Notes under the pieces: generated by a model
What the model was told of the DNA's origin: nothing
Databases searched by the model: none
Seen by the model: the letters and a program-made list of their open reading frames with translations, nothing else
Shown: positions 48,240 to 60,480 of the stretch, piece after piece
Layout of the letters: the number at the start of each line of letters is the position of its first letter
Position numbering within the stretch: position 1 is the stretch's first letter
Program-made: the position numbers and the translations under genes
Source: Papilionanthe hookeriana x Papilionanthe teres
Lineage: Eukaryota; Streptophyta; Magnoliopsida; Asparagales; Orchidaceae
Assembly (NCBI GenBank): GCA_022702705.1
Contig: CM040421.1
Location: 59,436,621-59,500,620, forward strand
Direction of reading: 5' to 3'
Length of the DNA: 64,000 bases

Positions 48240-49754
48240 TGTCCGCTCGTTAATCACCTGGATCGGGCCAAGAGTTGTCATCCTACGATTGTCTAGCCGA
48301 ATATTTCTAGTTGAATGTTTGTCTTCATACACTTGGATGACCGATGATTGCCTACGGAGTCCTTCGGGAGTAATAAATCTAAGCCTACCCTGAACCTAAA
48401 TTCTTATAGTCCACTTTAGACTTTCATGGGTTACCTACTCTTTTACTCGTCACTTTCTCTTTTACTTATCACTTGTTTCTTGCTCTTAAATATACATACA
48501 TGTTCACTATACTTGTTTACCTTACCTGCGACGCTAAACTTTTTTGCAGTAGCAGCAGACACGTCAGGTACGCAGATTTATTTTATATTTACTGCAATTT
48601 ACCGTCCTTATTGCACATTTTTCTTTTTTTCTTGCTCCTTATACTATTTTTCTTTAATGCGCTTTTACTATACTTCTGTTCCTGCATTTACTTACAGAAT
48701 CTACAGACCCTTTAGGGTAGAGAATAGTATGACATATGCTAGGAGGTATACAGTGACAGGCCACTGACCAAACTTTTGCATGTTCACTTTAAACCCCAAA
48801 CTTGAAGCCATTACGATAAGGAGCATTGGAGCAAGCCACAACTGACGGAGGATGACAATCTACAACAGCAAAACAGGTCTACATCAGCTAAAATTTTTCT
48901 TAGTTTAAATAATATAAGTCATAGAATTTCGAGGTTGTTCGTATAGTACAACATAAATCCTCAATCTATCTTTAGGCTCTTACACAACTATACTGTGCAG
49001 TGTAAGTCTTAGTGCCTTTTAGGCTCTGAGGTTGTTATTTGGTACGAATTAAGACCTCTTATATTCCAGGTTATTTGCATAATTGGATATTATGCCGGTG
49101 TAAGCCTTAAATAATAAAATTGACAGGATGAAATATCAAATAACATCATTTTCAAAATTGAAACCAAATAATAGGATAGTTTGGGAAGTCACCGATGTTC
49201 TTCTCAAGATCCGTGATATCCCCTATTTTTCTTCCTTTGATTCTAAAAATAAATGTTCCCATTTGGTCATTTTATCACATAATTTTTCTATCACCAACCT
49301 TGAAAACCCTAACTTTGAATTCATGAGGACAAATATCTCTAATCATCATCAAGAGTTCTTTTTAAGTGACTTCGGTCATTCGAGAGGTAATTAACTATAG
49401 GACTAGCCTCTACAGGGAGCTTTAAGAACCCATGTAATATAAAACCCTATCTAAATTTTAAGATTATGTAGGGGAACTTTTTGGTCAAAATAAAAGTTTG
49501 CAGACTAAAACGGATGTCATAAATTCTTTAATTTATTTGATCGAGACTCATCATCAAGCAGTATGCCTATTCTTTGGGATAGATGCATTGCTTGTTATAT
49601 TATGCTTGTTTATTTAAACTATTAAATGACTGACATCCATCCAGTCTCTTTAAAAAAAATTGAAAAAATTATTTTTAAAATCATATATATATATATATAT
49701 ATATTAAATTAATTCAAATGAGGACGATCGGCCGACAACGTTGGCGACTCAATC
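48240..49754 (+). mobile_element. Giant-LTR fragment F
   Basis: This is the reverse complement of the region seen in D and LTR A: GCAGTAGCAGCAGACACGTCAGGTA at 48546-48570 pairs with D 47215; CTATAGGACTAG at 49394, CGGATGTCATAAATTC at 49510 and TTTGATCGAG at 49537 pair with A 3950-3750. It ends with the AT run (49684-49704) and CCGACAACGTTGGCGACTC (49732-49750), the LTR-end/PBS-like junction, directly before copia sequence. The plus-strand frames at 48426-48767 and 49128-49394 lie in LTR sequence and are not genes. Confidence 0.65.
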
Positions 49755-49756
49755 CG

Positions 49757-51560
49757 CTTGATGTGACTTTATGGGTTATTGTCCTAATCATAAAAGTTTT
49801 GTGTGTTATGATTCGATTGATAATTGATGGCGTATCTCTCAAGATGTGATTTTATTGGAACTTGAATATTATTTTCAGCATCCTCTTTCAACATCTGATT
49901 GTGTTGTACTTGCTCACTTTGATAATTCTTCTTTTGATAAATGGTTCAAACCTGGGCTGGACTACACTCGACACTTGCCCCTTCATGTCCAGCCCACCTT
50001 GACTTTACTCTTGAAAATGATCTAATGATTCTTTGACGATCAACTCGACACATTCATCCTCCAGTTAGATATGGTTATTCTGCAATTTTAACTAACACTA
50101 CAACTCCTACCTCTTATTTTCAGGCTGCTAATAGACTGGTTCGATAAAAGCCATGGAAGAGGAACTCAGGCACTTAAAGATAATTACACTTAGGATATTG
50201 TTTCATGTCCTATAGGTCTTAAACCCATTGGTTGTAAATGATTTTATTCTCTTAAGCTTTGATCTGATGGTTCCCTTGACAGATATAGGTCAAGATTGGT
50301 AGCTCTTGGCAATCTATAGAAATATGGTTTTGATTATGAAGAGACCTTTACACTTGTGGCTAAGAAGAAAACTGTCCGGCTTGTCCTATCTATTGCTACA
50401 TTTAAAGGCTGGTGCTTACGACTGATGAATGTTAAGAATGCATTATTGCATGAGAACATTAAGGAAGATATCTATATGACTCCTCTAGGCTTGTTTTCCA
50501 CACCCTCACATGATGTTTATAAATTTAAACGCTCTCTATATAGTTTGAAATACGCTCCATGAGCCTAGTTTAAAAGTTTCACAATACTCTTCTTAGCTTC
50601 TCATTTATTCAAAGTTAATATGATTCTTCATTATTTCTTTGCAAGATTGACAAGGGAATTGTTCTATTATTAGTCTATGTTGATGATATTTTCATTACAG
50701 AATCTGATACTTAATTGATGTCTCAGTTACATGAGCGTCTTCAGGCTTCCTTTTATATGAAAAACTTTAACTTATTTCTTAGGTCTTGAGGTTCACTCTT
50801 TCCTCGTTGGTATTTCTTCATTAGCATAACTATATTAAGGAACTCATTGCTTTGTCTAGTCTCCAAGATGGTCGTTCTATTGATACTCATTTGGAAGTGA
50901 ATGTTAAATATCAATGGAATGATGGTGACTCTTTATCTAATCCATCTTTGTATCGACAACTTATTGTTAGTCTCAATTATATGACTATTACACGTCCTGA
51001 TATTTAATTGCTATTACAACAAGTTTGTCAATTTATGAAGGCTCCTACACATCTTCATTTAGCAGCAGTTCGACGTATTGTTAGGTATTTGAAAAGTACT
51101 TCTCATCGTAGTTTGCTCTTTTCTACAGAATGCCTTATTCACTTGACAATTTATAATGATGCTAATCGGGCTGGTTGTTCTGATACGTGTCGATCTATTA
51201 CTAGTTGGTGTATGTTTCTCAACATCTCTTTAATTTCTTGTAAGAGAAAGAAATAAGATCGACTATCTAAGTCTTCTACTGAGTCTGAATATCGTGATGT
51301 CCTGAGCTTGTTATGAGATCATTTGGCTTCAGGTTTTGTTGGCTGAGCTTGGTTTTCCTCAAATTGAGTCTAATTCTCTTCATGCAGATAATACTTATGC
51401 TATCCACATTACTGCTAATCCCGCCTTTCATGAGAGCATAAAACACATTGAAGTGGACTGCCATTCTATTCTAGAAGCTTATGATAATTGTGTTATTTAT
51501 CTTCCTCATATCTTTCGAATCAGTTTGATGCATTCAAACTCATTGAAGAGACAACAAGAG
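49757..51560 (+). pseudogene. Ty1/copia pol remnant (integrase end, RT, RNase H)
   Basis: The translation starts with DFMGYCPNHKSFVCYDS, the C-terminal integrase segment of copia pol. It runs through HPPVRYGYSAILTN (about 50060) and the RT region ARLVALG-like/YEETFTLVAKKKTVRLVLS, GWCLRLMNVKNALLHENIKE, FKRSLYSLKYAP (50356-50562). The RT catalytic block LLLVYVDDIF lies at about 50670-50700. It then enters RNase H: VRRIVRYLKSTSHRSLL, YNDANRAGCSDTCRSIT, SKSSTESEYRD, and LHADNTYAIHITANPAFHES..KHIEVDCHSI (51380-51475). Gag, protease and the integrase core are missing. Many stops and frameshifts make it inactive. It directly abuts LTR fragment F on its left. Confidence 0.85.
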
Positions 51561-51849
51561 CTCTTTTGTTTCAAATTGATGTATTCAAACAATTCTGGAT
51601 TGATGGCTTGATGCATTTTCTATTGCATGTTTTTCAATCAATCCAGTACATTATGTTGTTTTATAGAATCATATACCCTACTAAATTTTATTCCCATCCA
51701 ACTCTTTCTTTCCCAGTGAACCACATTTATTTGGGTCAATTTGTTTTTTTTTGTGACACTCGCCCACATGCTTCTAAACTGGACCCTAAGTCATTAAGGT
51801 GTCTTTTTCTTCTTCTTTATTAAGAGGCAAAAATAACTTGACGGTAGTT
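51561..51849 (+). other. Sequence downstream of copia pol
   Basis: It is probably the segment between copia RNase H and the LTR. No polypurine tract is clear. The overlapping open frame at 51488-51823 has no family. Confidence 0.35.
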
Positions 51850-52352
51850 GCTCAAGCACTATTATATTTTGGGAGTTGATTTTTGTCATATTTTTCTTCT
51901 TCTTTTATCATGAGACACACCTTACCAAGAAGAAAATTTTGTCGCTCTAAATATAGGATTTCATGTATTTGGTGTTTTTGATTTGAGCTACAACTAGAAA
52001 TTATAAATTCAAATTCAAGCAAATTTTAAACTTTATGTGAATATGCAAGTTATTGATCATGTTTGTATTTTTTCTAAGATTTACCTTAATTTTACGAGTG
52101 CATTTTGGCTACAATCAGTTTGGAATTAGATTATTTATTGGATTTAGTTTAGTTTTAGTTAGGGAATGCTATTTTTGGAAGTTTGTATATTATTAAGTTT
52201 GATTATAGGAAGTATAATTAGAGGAAATCTAATTGTAAAATGTTTCTTCTATTAGAAATATTTCTAATTTATATAGATTGGGAGTGTGTGTGTGTATAAA
52301 TATATATATACATGTCTTTAATAGAAATAAGGAGGAGGTCTTCTCCAATACA
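51850..52352 (+). mobile_element. Ty1/copia LTR
   Basis: It ends ...CTCCAATACA at 52352, directly against a copia primer site (TGGTATCAGAG). The left end is not resolved. A GT/AT microsatellite (about 52288-52312) lies near the 3' end. Confidence 0.55.
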
Positions 52353-52363
52353 TGGTATCAGAG
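52353..52363 (+). other. Copia primer binding site (initiator tRNA-Met)
   Basis: TGGTATCAGAG is the standard plant Ty1/copia PBS, complementary to the 3' end of initiator tRNA-Met, and follows the LTR end without spacing. A PBS here means this LTR is a 5' LTR, although copia pol lies on its other side. Confidence 0.85.
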
Positions 52364-52988
52364 ATTTGTTGAATTGTTTGTCTTTGCCTTCATTTGTGTC
52401 CTGTGATGTCTTCATTTCCTTTCGGCTTCATTTGCTTCCTTTGAAGTGATCGTCAGTGTCCTGCGACTTTATTGTGGACATCTTCACCTACTTAGGTAAA
52501 CATATTTGACTACTTCCTATGATGACACTGTTTGCTTCCTGCGATTAGGTGTGTTGGAAGAGGCTATGGGTCGAGATACCTCATTATCCAAAACATATAG
52601 CCGAAAACAAGACTCCCAACTCTCGACATATCAACTCCGGACACATCAACTCCTATTTATAAAGAGATTTAACTCATTAAGAAACACCAAAATAAGAAGA
52701 ATAATAAAATCAGATTTTAGGAAAGAGTTTTAAAATATGGCAGGAGAATAAATTCGGGTTTTGGATATGAGAAAATGATTTAAAATTAGGAAGGAGAATA
52801 AAAATCAGATTTTAGTTTTAGGAAATGTTTTAAAAGAAAATGCTAGGAAAGAAAATAATAAAAGGAAAGGAAATAATAAAGGAGGGAAGAGGAAGGAGGG
52901 GAGAGGAAGGCAATGGCGGTAGCAGTAGCCCCCCTTCCTTACAGACCGACCCCTTATCTCCCGTGGTTAGGGTAGCTTCTACCTCACT
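52364..52988 (+). other. Copia leader and unassigned sequence
   Basis: It begins as copia leader with repeated TTCATTTG..TCCT(T/G)TGA words. TGTTGGAAG at 52552 looks like a copia LTR start but was not confirmed. No gag is recognised. The two opposite-strand frames at 52830-53025 overlap each other and have no family. Confidence 0.35.
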
Positions 52989-53028
52989 TGTCGAAGGTTC
53001 TAGTCCCTGTTCCATTGGTTTTTGAAAA

Positions 53029-53073
<45 letters not shown>

Positions 53074-54900
53074 ATAATTTTAATTTTGAAAAATAGAATT
53101 TTTAATTTTGAAAAAAAAGACCGAACGAATCTTATAGATTTAGCAATTTGAATAACCTAGCATGCTTTTACAAGCTATACTTCATCTCGACAGATAGGAG
53201 TTTTACTTGATGATGGGCTTAATTATCCAAACTAAGAAATTTATGATCTTTATTTAGTCTGTAGAATTTCAAACAGTTTATTCGTCTATCTAATATGATT
53301 ATTAGATATAGTAGATTCTCTGAGTTACTAATTCTCTTATCGACGCAAGCCTCTAGAATTAATTACATCTTAAACGATTGAAATCATTTATGAAAACTCT
53401 AGATTAAGATCGGGGTTTCATCTTTAAGAATTTAAAGTTTAGTTTTCATAATTTATCATAGGAAAATCAAGTGAGAAGATCTCAATGCAGAACATTTATT
53501 TTAGAAAAGAAAGGAGAGAACTGTGAGATGTCATAGATTCAAAGGGGAACCTTAATGACTTCTCAAACTATTCTATTTGGCTTTATATTTTGGAAATGAT
53601 ATTATTTGATGTTTACTCCTGTCATTTTATTTTAAATCTAGGACTTACATTGTGTGTAATGCGATCAACGCAAATAGCCTATAAAGATAGGAGGCTTTAA
53701 GTCATACCGAACGAACAACCTCAGAATCCTAAAAAGAGTTAGAGTTTATATTGTACGACATACAATCATGCAAAAACCTAAGAGATATTGTGAGGATTTA
53801 AGTTGTGCTAGACGAACAACCTCAAAGTCCTAAGTGTTTATGTTGTTTAAATCTATGAAAAGTTTAGTTGATAATCATACTTTGTTTCATGTTTAGGTCT
53901 TGATCGTCGCCTGAAGGTTGACCACAGCTTGATCGTGTCATCGCCTTGTTCTGTGAAAGGAAAGGGGAGAGAGAAACTATGCCTCGAACGACCTATTCGA
54001 TGTTCTTTTTTTTATTGTCGTGGTTTTAGGAGGTGCATTTGAGGTGATTATTATTATTATTATTGTCATTATCATTTAATCAATGGATTATGTAATGTTG
54101 TTTTAAGAACTTTTAACATTTTTTTTTCAACTATTGTATTGGTCGTATATCATAAGGTTTTCGCATAAAAACCTACGTCGTCTATCCTAAGGCTTCTTAT
54201 AAGAAAAGAATTATACATTTAACGTTTTCGACCTTAAGCATGTGTCCTATGTTCATTACCCTACGGCTCTTTTCCACATGACAAGAACACAATAAATAAC
54301 AAAAGAATAACAATGTCAGATGCATAAAAAAAATTTATATGATCAAGAATAGTAAAAGAGTGGGTAATAGAAGCACATGCCACCTCCGGTGTTATTTCAG
54401 AAAAAATTCAATTATATGTTAACACTTGCATATGTATAAGAATTAAACAAACATTGAATTTTTTGAAATTTAAATACATTAACACATAAGCATGTATGTT
54501 TGTATAAAATTAAATTATAGATATATGAAAGATCAGGGAATAAGTGTTTTGAGTTTGAGATGAGCTCAGCTTCAGGCCTTTGGCCATAATAATCCTACTC
54601 CGTAAGACTTTTTTTTAGTAGGCAACTAAAGCATCAGTGTGCATAAAACCAATTCTAGATGGAAAGCAACCGAAGGAGGGCAACTCTTAGTCATAAAAAT
54701 GATTGACCAACGGACATACAAAAGGTAACACCCAAATCCTCGATTCGTCATGCACATAAGTAAATTAAACTTTTATTAGAGCCATCAACAGCAAAAAATA
54801 ACACCACAAAAGAATTTGTTTTATTATCCTACATTTCTTTTCGTAAATTCAAACGGTCCACTGGTCATTCAGATTATTGGGCTAGAGCCACTAGTAGCCT
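52989..54900 (-). mobile_element. Giant-LTR fragment G
   Basis: It is the most diverged of the copies. TGTCGAAGG at 52989 may be the LTR 3' edge. The shared AT run follows (53033-53075), then ATGATGGGCTTAATTATCC (53210; A GGGCTCGAT 3758), GAATTAATTACATCTTAAACG (53356; A 3914), TTTGGCTTTATATTTTGG (53575; A 4141) and GTGCTAGACGAACAACCTC (53804; A 4359). It fades out near 54.9 kb. Confidence 0.55.
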
Positions 54901-55167
54901 AAGAAAAACATGGGCCACTTCACACCAGATATTGATGAATAGTAGTACCAGCCTTGAACCCTCACAGAGTCATTGGGTTAGAAGAAATAATACAACTCTA
55001 TTAGCACAAACTTAGCAATGAATGCTTATATATCATCGCCCATATCACTAACACTTTCAACTTTTGAGTCAGCTCCATGTTTCATATGAAACTGCCACGA
55101 TTTATTTGTCTCCAATCACCAAGGGGTTTGAGGACGGTATTAAAAAGCTCAAAACCTTAAGTATTGG
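54901..55167. other. Junction between LTR fragment G and the Athila element
   Basis: No gene is recognised. The exact insertion point and target duplication of the Athila element could not be fixed. Confidence 0.3.
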
Positions 55168-55385
55168 ATGTCACTTTAGGTTTTGATGTATTGGGTCAAT
55201 TTTATAGAATTCAATATTTCATAACCTATTTCATTTAGGATGTCACTTATTAATTTCTAAGGATATTATGCTTTAATGAAAGGTATTTTTTGTGTTTTTG
55301 GATGTAGGTAATGTAAAAAGGTCTAAAAAGGAGTAAAAAGGAGCAAAAATGGAGCAAAATACAAAAAGTATAAAAAAATATGGCT

Positions 55386-55665
55386 TGGCGCCTAGGCGCC
55401 AGAAGCTGGCGCCTAAGCGCCAGACTCGATACAAAAACTGTCAAGTTTTTGACAACATTTGATCAGATATTTTGACGGAATGAGCGGTTATTGGACATTC
55501 TAGAAGACTGGAAGTTGTTCCCTGATAATAGGACATGTGATACATTGCATTTGGACGCTCCAAAACAGTTTTAAATGCGAAGAGGTGCGAGCCAAAGTGA
55601 AGAGGCACGAAGAACTTGATGCGGTGTCCGGCGCCTAGGCGCCAGATTCCGGTGCCTAGGTGCCA
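55386..55665. repeat. GGCGCC palindrome cluster in LTR U3
   Basis: TGGCGCCTAGGCGCCA occurs at 55386-55401, with variants at 55407-55422 (CTAAGCGCCA), 55629-55644 and 55650-55665 (GGTGCCTAGGTGCCA). The core is a perfect 16 bp palindrome. Confidence 0.9.
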
Positions 55666-55737
55666 GACTGACCTTCTTGAAGATTCATTGAATGTGGACA
55701 TGTTTTGAAGAGGTGCCTCAAGGCAACCCTTGAAGCC

Positions 55738-55745
55738 TATAAATA
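55738..55745 (+). promoter_or_regulatory. TATA box of the Athila LTR
   Basis: CCTATAAATAGGGG is a strong TATA context, about 1.2 kb before the LTR end. CCCCTCCCATTGTAACC follows, as in LTR promoters of this group. Confidence 0.7.
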
Positions 55746-56987
55746 GGGGTCCATTTCTTCAGAAAATGTGCCCCTCCCATTGTAACCCTTTCTCTTATCC
55801 ACTTTTGGATCTCTCATCCTTAGAGAGAGAAATAGAGAGAGAAATTTAGGGCCACTTTTATTTAGTTTAGTGAGTTTATTTTCAAGTTGTTGCATCTGGA
55901 GTTCATTACACTGTGGAGTCGATAGGAATCGAAGATGCTCGTAGAAGAAATATTTGAGATAAGTATTTTTATATTTGATTCAAAGTTTAATTATCATGTT
56001 TTTCTTTTTATTTTCAATGTGTTCTGAGTAGTTAGTTTACTTTCTTCCTTCAATTATGAAGAGATATATAAGATAATATAAAGATTCGATGGAGAATTGA
56101 AATTCAAAATATTTTCAAAACATTGTGATGACATTAATACCTGATCTTACTTTACTTTTTAAATTGGTCATTTGAATTGTTAAAACCTGTTGAAGAGTTT
56201 TGAGTCCTTGAAGGAGAAGAACTCTTAACTTGTAAATGTCACATGAATCCTTGAGTAGTCGAAGGCCACGTGCGGGCTATTCAAGATGAAGTGCAAATAA
56301 ATAGGAAGATAAGATTTAAAGGGCGTAGAATTGATAAGTTTTTAGAGTGACAGACTAAATTCTTATAATTTGGTTTATAGATTAGGAAAGGGTCACTAGT
56401 AGGGCCGACTATAGCCACCCTTGGACATCTAGAAGTGTGAGCCTAGATTAACCCACTCTACTAACAATACATCCAGACCTATTCCGTAAATTAGCCAATG
56501 TTTTTGCGCACTGGATCAAAGGGTAAAGAATAGGAATGCTTCTATTTGGCACAATACCATAAATCAAATTCTCCAACGAATATTAAATTATCTTAAAAAT
56601 CTTAGATTAATTGAAGGAAAGAAAGTTGTTTATTTTATATAGATTTCATAAATCATTTTCTTATTATTGTTTTCTTTATTTGCATCTAGTAAATTAATAG
56701 TAATTTATAATTAAATTAAAAGATAAAAAATATTTTTTTTATTATTTAGAAAATTTATCACTATAATTCTTTCCTGTGGGATCGATATTGGGGTCTTTGT
56801 TTCAAAACCCTATATTACTTCGAAACGATACGTATACTTGCGTAGTACCCCTAGTTTGTAAAAATATTTTCTAAATTCACACCATATTAATTTTATACAC
56901 TAGCCACTATTTATAAATTGAGTCAAAGTTTTTGGCTATCTTTTGGAAGCGAATATTACTGCGTTATTTGAGGTCGGGTCAAGTTTT

Positions 56988-57005
56988 TGGCGCCGTTGCC
57001 GGGGA
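56988..57005 (+). other. Primer binding site complementary to tRNA-Asp
   Basis: TGGCGCCGTTGCCGGGGA is the exact complement of the 3' end of plant tRNA-Asp (CCCCGGCAACGGCGCCA), the primer used by Athila elements. It lies 6 nt after the LTR end. Confidence 0.95.
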
Positions 57006-57124
57006 TTAAAGAAATAGAATAAGTATAAATTTTCTTATATAAAAAAATAATAATAAATAAATAAAATTTATATATAAATTATTATTATATATTAAAAAAA
57101 GATATATATTTTATTCTTTGTTTT

Positions 57125-58730
57125 ATGCGAAGATTTGGTTATGAAGGATTAATACCTTTAGATTCTGAATTGGAAAGAATAATTAGAAAAATTAAAAAGG
57201 GAATACAAATTCAAAAATTTCAAGAAATGGCTACTTTAAAAAATCTAATTTAACTTAATGATCAAAATGTTTATAAACCATTAAGGGATTATGCTAACCC
57301 TACGAGTTGATGAACTTCATAGTAGTATTCAAATACTTACTGTAGATGCTAATTCTTTTGAACTTAAACCGTCTATTATTCAAATGGTGCAAAATAATCA
57401 ATTTGATGGATCACCAAATGAGGATCCAAATTTACATCTTGTTAGTTTTTTAGAACTTTGTGCTATCTTTAAATATAACAATGTTTCTGATGATGCTATT
57501 AGACTTAGACTCTTTCCTTTTTCTTTAAGAGATAAAGCAAAGATGTGGTTAAACTCATTAGCGACTGGTTCTATTAAAACATGGGCTGAAATGGCACAAA
57601 AATTCCTTGCTAAATATTTTCCTCCTTCTAAAAATGCTAAATTAAGAAATGATATTACTTCGTTTAGTCAATTTGACGGGGAGACAATATATGAAACTTG
57701 GGAAAGATTTAAAGAACTATTAAGAAAATGTCCTCATCATGATTTACTCGATTGGTTGATTATTCAAACATTTTATAATGTATTAATTGGATCTTTAAAA
57801 TCAATTATTGATGCTGTCTGCTTGGAGGTTCTTTAATGTCTAAATCATTTGAAGAAGCTTACACTTTAATTGAAGAAATGGCTAATAACAATTTTCAATG
57901 GCCTTCCGAAAAGATTAATCCTAAAAAGATGGCCAATATTCACGTTAATGAAGCCTTTTCTATCTTAGCTTCACAAGTTGCGGCAATGTCTAAGAAATTA
58001 GATAATTTTGCAATTAATATTTCACATAATAACTTTGCTAATATTGAAGATTCTCAAACTATTGAAACTTTACAATCTATTGCAAGTAAAAATAATCCTT
58101 ATTCAAATTATTATAATCTTGGGTGGAAAAATCATCCTAATTTTAACTGGAATAATTCACAACAACAATGAGGTAATAATCAATCTCATCCCACTGGAAA
58201 TTGGAATAATCAAGTTAATTCAAATTATAAACCTCCTGGATTTAATAATCAACAAAAAAAGTTATCAATAGAAGAATTAATTATGCAAATGAATAATCAA
58301 TTACAAAATCAAAATACTGCTATTCGTAATATTGAAAATCAAATGGGGCAAATTGCTACTTTAATTAATAACAGACCTGTAGGAACACTTCCTAGTAATG
58401 TTGAATCTAATCCAAAGGAAACTGGAAAAGAACATGAACAAGTTAAAGTTGTGCAACTTAGAAGTGGAAAGGAATTAAAAGAAAGATCGCAGAATGAAAT
58501 TGAAAAAGAGATTGAGGTTGAAGAGATTGAAAAACCTAAAGAAACTTTCTCTCCTAGTCAAGATCAGACAGTTATACCTGTTAATGTGGAAGTTGAAAAA
58601 CCACCACCACCTTTTCCTCAAAGACTTAAACAACAGAAATTAGATCATAAATTTTCTAAGTTCTTTGAAATTTTTAAGAAACTTACTATTAACATACCTT
58701 TTGCTGAAGCTTTGGAACAAATGCCAACTT
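57125..58730 (+). pseudogene. Athila-like gag, broken
   Basis: A Met at 57125 opens MRRFGYEGLIPLDSELERII, then a stop (about 57250) and a frameshift near 57296. The retrotransposon gag domain follows at 57291-57836: IQMVQNNQFDGSPNEDPNLH, LFPFSLRDKAKMWLNSL, SIKTWAEMAQKFLAKYFPPSK and ETIYETWERFKELLRKCP. A frameshift near 57820 separates this from SLMSKSFEEAYTLIEEMANNN (57836 on). Asn-rich linker, another stop (58169), IRNIENQMGQIATLINNRP and QLRSGKELKE then lead into a Glu/Lys-rich stretch and PPPPFPQRL, ending at TAA 58730. The order is that of Athila Gag. At least two stops and two frameshifts prevent a full product. Confidence 0.85.
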
Positions 58731-59247
58731 AAGCAAAATTTATGAAGGATATTTTAAGCAAAAAATAAAAATTTGAAGCTTTTGAAACTGTTGCATTAAG
58801 TGAAGAATGCAGTGCAATAATTCAAAAGAAATTACCTGAAAAGCTTTAGGATCCTGGAAGTTTCACTATACCCTGGCTATTGGAGAATAATTTTGTGGAA
58901 AATCTTTATGTGATTTAGGAGCAAGTATTAATCTTATGTCATTTTCTATCTTTCGAAGATTGGATTTAGGAGATATTACTCCCACCACTGTAACCCTTCG
59001 ATTAGTCGATAGATCTATCACTTATCCTAAAGGAGTTATAGAGGATGTCCTTGTTAAAGTGGATAAATTTATCTTCCCTGTAGATTTCATAGTACTTGAT
59101 ATGGAAGAAGATAAAGAGATACCTATTATTTTAGGGAGACCTTTTCTAGCTACCGGACGAGCTATGATGGATGTGCAAAAAGGAGAATTAACCATGAGAG
59201 TTAATGATCAAGAAATTAAATTCAATGTTCTTAAATCAATGAAGTAA
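58731..59247 (+). pseudogene. Athila-like aspartic protease region
   Basis: After gag, FMKDILSKK, FETVALSEECSAIIQKKLP and DPGSFTIP (58740-58870) are cut by three stops and a frameshift. The catalytic motif DLGASINLM (58915-58941) is intact, followed by SIFRRLDLGDITPTTVTLRL, ADRS-like DRSITYPKGVIEDVLVKV and the conserved second half IPIILGRPFLATGRAMMDV..GELTMRVNDQEIKFNV. The single Asp protease would cleave Gag-Pol in the particle. The C-terminal half is uninterrupted (58936-59247). Confidence 0.85.
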
Positions 59248-60480
59248 TAAAGAGAAATGTTATCGAATGGATATAATTGATTATTTAATTGAAAAACATT
59301 ATTAAGAAAAATGTAAAGTTATTTCTGAAGAAAAATTTGAATTTTTAACTGATGAAGATGAAGTAGTAGAACAAAAAGAGACTCATTTTATTAAATATAA
59401 TTGGAAAACTTTAGACATAACTCAAAATGATACACTTTTACCCTCAATTAAAAAAGCACCTGAACTGGAATTAAAAATGTTACCTTCCCATTTAAAATAT
59501 GCATTTCTTAGAAATTCGTTAACTTTACCTGCTATTATTTCTTCTGAACTGAGTAAAGATCAAGAAGAAAAACTACTAGGTGTGTTAAAGAATTATAAGA
59601 AAGCTTTTAGTTGGACTATTGCTGATATAAGAGGAATAAGCCCTTCCATTTGCATGCATAGAATTTTAATGGAATAAAATTTTAAACCTACTATAGAATC
59701 ACAAAGAAGATTAAATCCTATCATGAAAGAGGTTGTTAAAAAAGAAATTATTAAGTGGTTAGATGCTCGTATTATTTATCCTATTTCAGATAGTTAATGG
59801 GTAAGTCCTATTCATTGTGTTCCGAAGAAAGGAGGTGTAACTGTCATTGTTAATGATAGAAATGAACTTATTCCAATAAGACAAGTTACTGGATGGCGAA
59901 TTTGTATTGACTATAGGAAATTAAATAAAGCCACTAGAAAGGATCATTTTCCTTTACCTTTCTTGGATCAAATGCTCGATAAATTAGCTGGACACTCATA
60001 TTTCTATTTTTCGGATGGATATTCTGGTTATCATCAATTACTTATTGCTCCTGAGGACCAAGAAAAGACAACATTTACAAGTCCTTATGGAACATTTGCT
60101 TTTAAAAGAATGTCTTTTGGTTTATGTAATGCACCTGTAACTTTTCAAAGATGTATGATGTCAATATTTTGTGATTTGATTGATAAAGGAATTGAAATAT
60201 TCATGGATGATGTTTCAGTCTTTGGAACTTCTTTTGAATCTTGTTTGGAAAACATAGCCAAAGTTCTGAAAAGATGTGAAAAAACAAATTTAGTTCTTAA
60301 CTATGACAAATGTCAATTCATGGTCACAGAAGGCATTGTACTTGGTCACAAAGTATCACAAAAAGGGATGGAAGTAGATCAAGCAAAAGTGAAAATTATT
60401 GCTGAATTGCAACCACCTACTATCATTACTCGATGTGAGAAGTTTTCTAGGTCATGCTTGGATTTTATAGAAGATACATA
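59248..60480 (+). pseudogene. Athila-like reverse transcriptase region
   Basis: A linker with a stop at about 59303 is followed by LPSHLKYAFL and LLGVLKNYKKAFSWTIADIRG (59477-59670), which introduce RT. After stops at 59675 and 59794 the RT domain reads WVSPIHCVPKKGG, GWRICIDYRKLNKATRKDHF, PLPFLDQMLDKLAGHSYF, SGYHQLLIAPEDQEKTTFT and MSFGLCNAPVTFQRCMMSIF. The catalytic FMDDVSVFG and VLNYDKCQFMV follow, in one open frame at 59963-60434. A frameshift at about 60435 shifts the reading to LGFYRRYIKDFSKIAKP. Catalytic residues are present, but full-length translation is impossible. Confidence 0.9.

Larger units (their letters stand above)
55168..56981 (+). repeat. 5' LTR of the Athila-like element
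   Basis: The right end GGTCGGGTCA at 56981 is 6 nt before the PBS. The conserved 3' block CCTGTGGGATCGATATTGG and GATACGTATACTTGCGTAG lies at 56773-56845. The TATA box is at 55738, and four GGCGCC palindromes are in U3. The left end (TGTCACTTTAGG, 55170) is a guess; a similar TGTCACTT occurs at about 55241. Confidence 0.7.

Noticed and set aside
56988..57005. tRNA-Asp gene fragment
   Set aside because: Only the 18-nt complement of the tRNA 3' end is present, directly after an LTR. It is a primer binding site.
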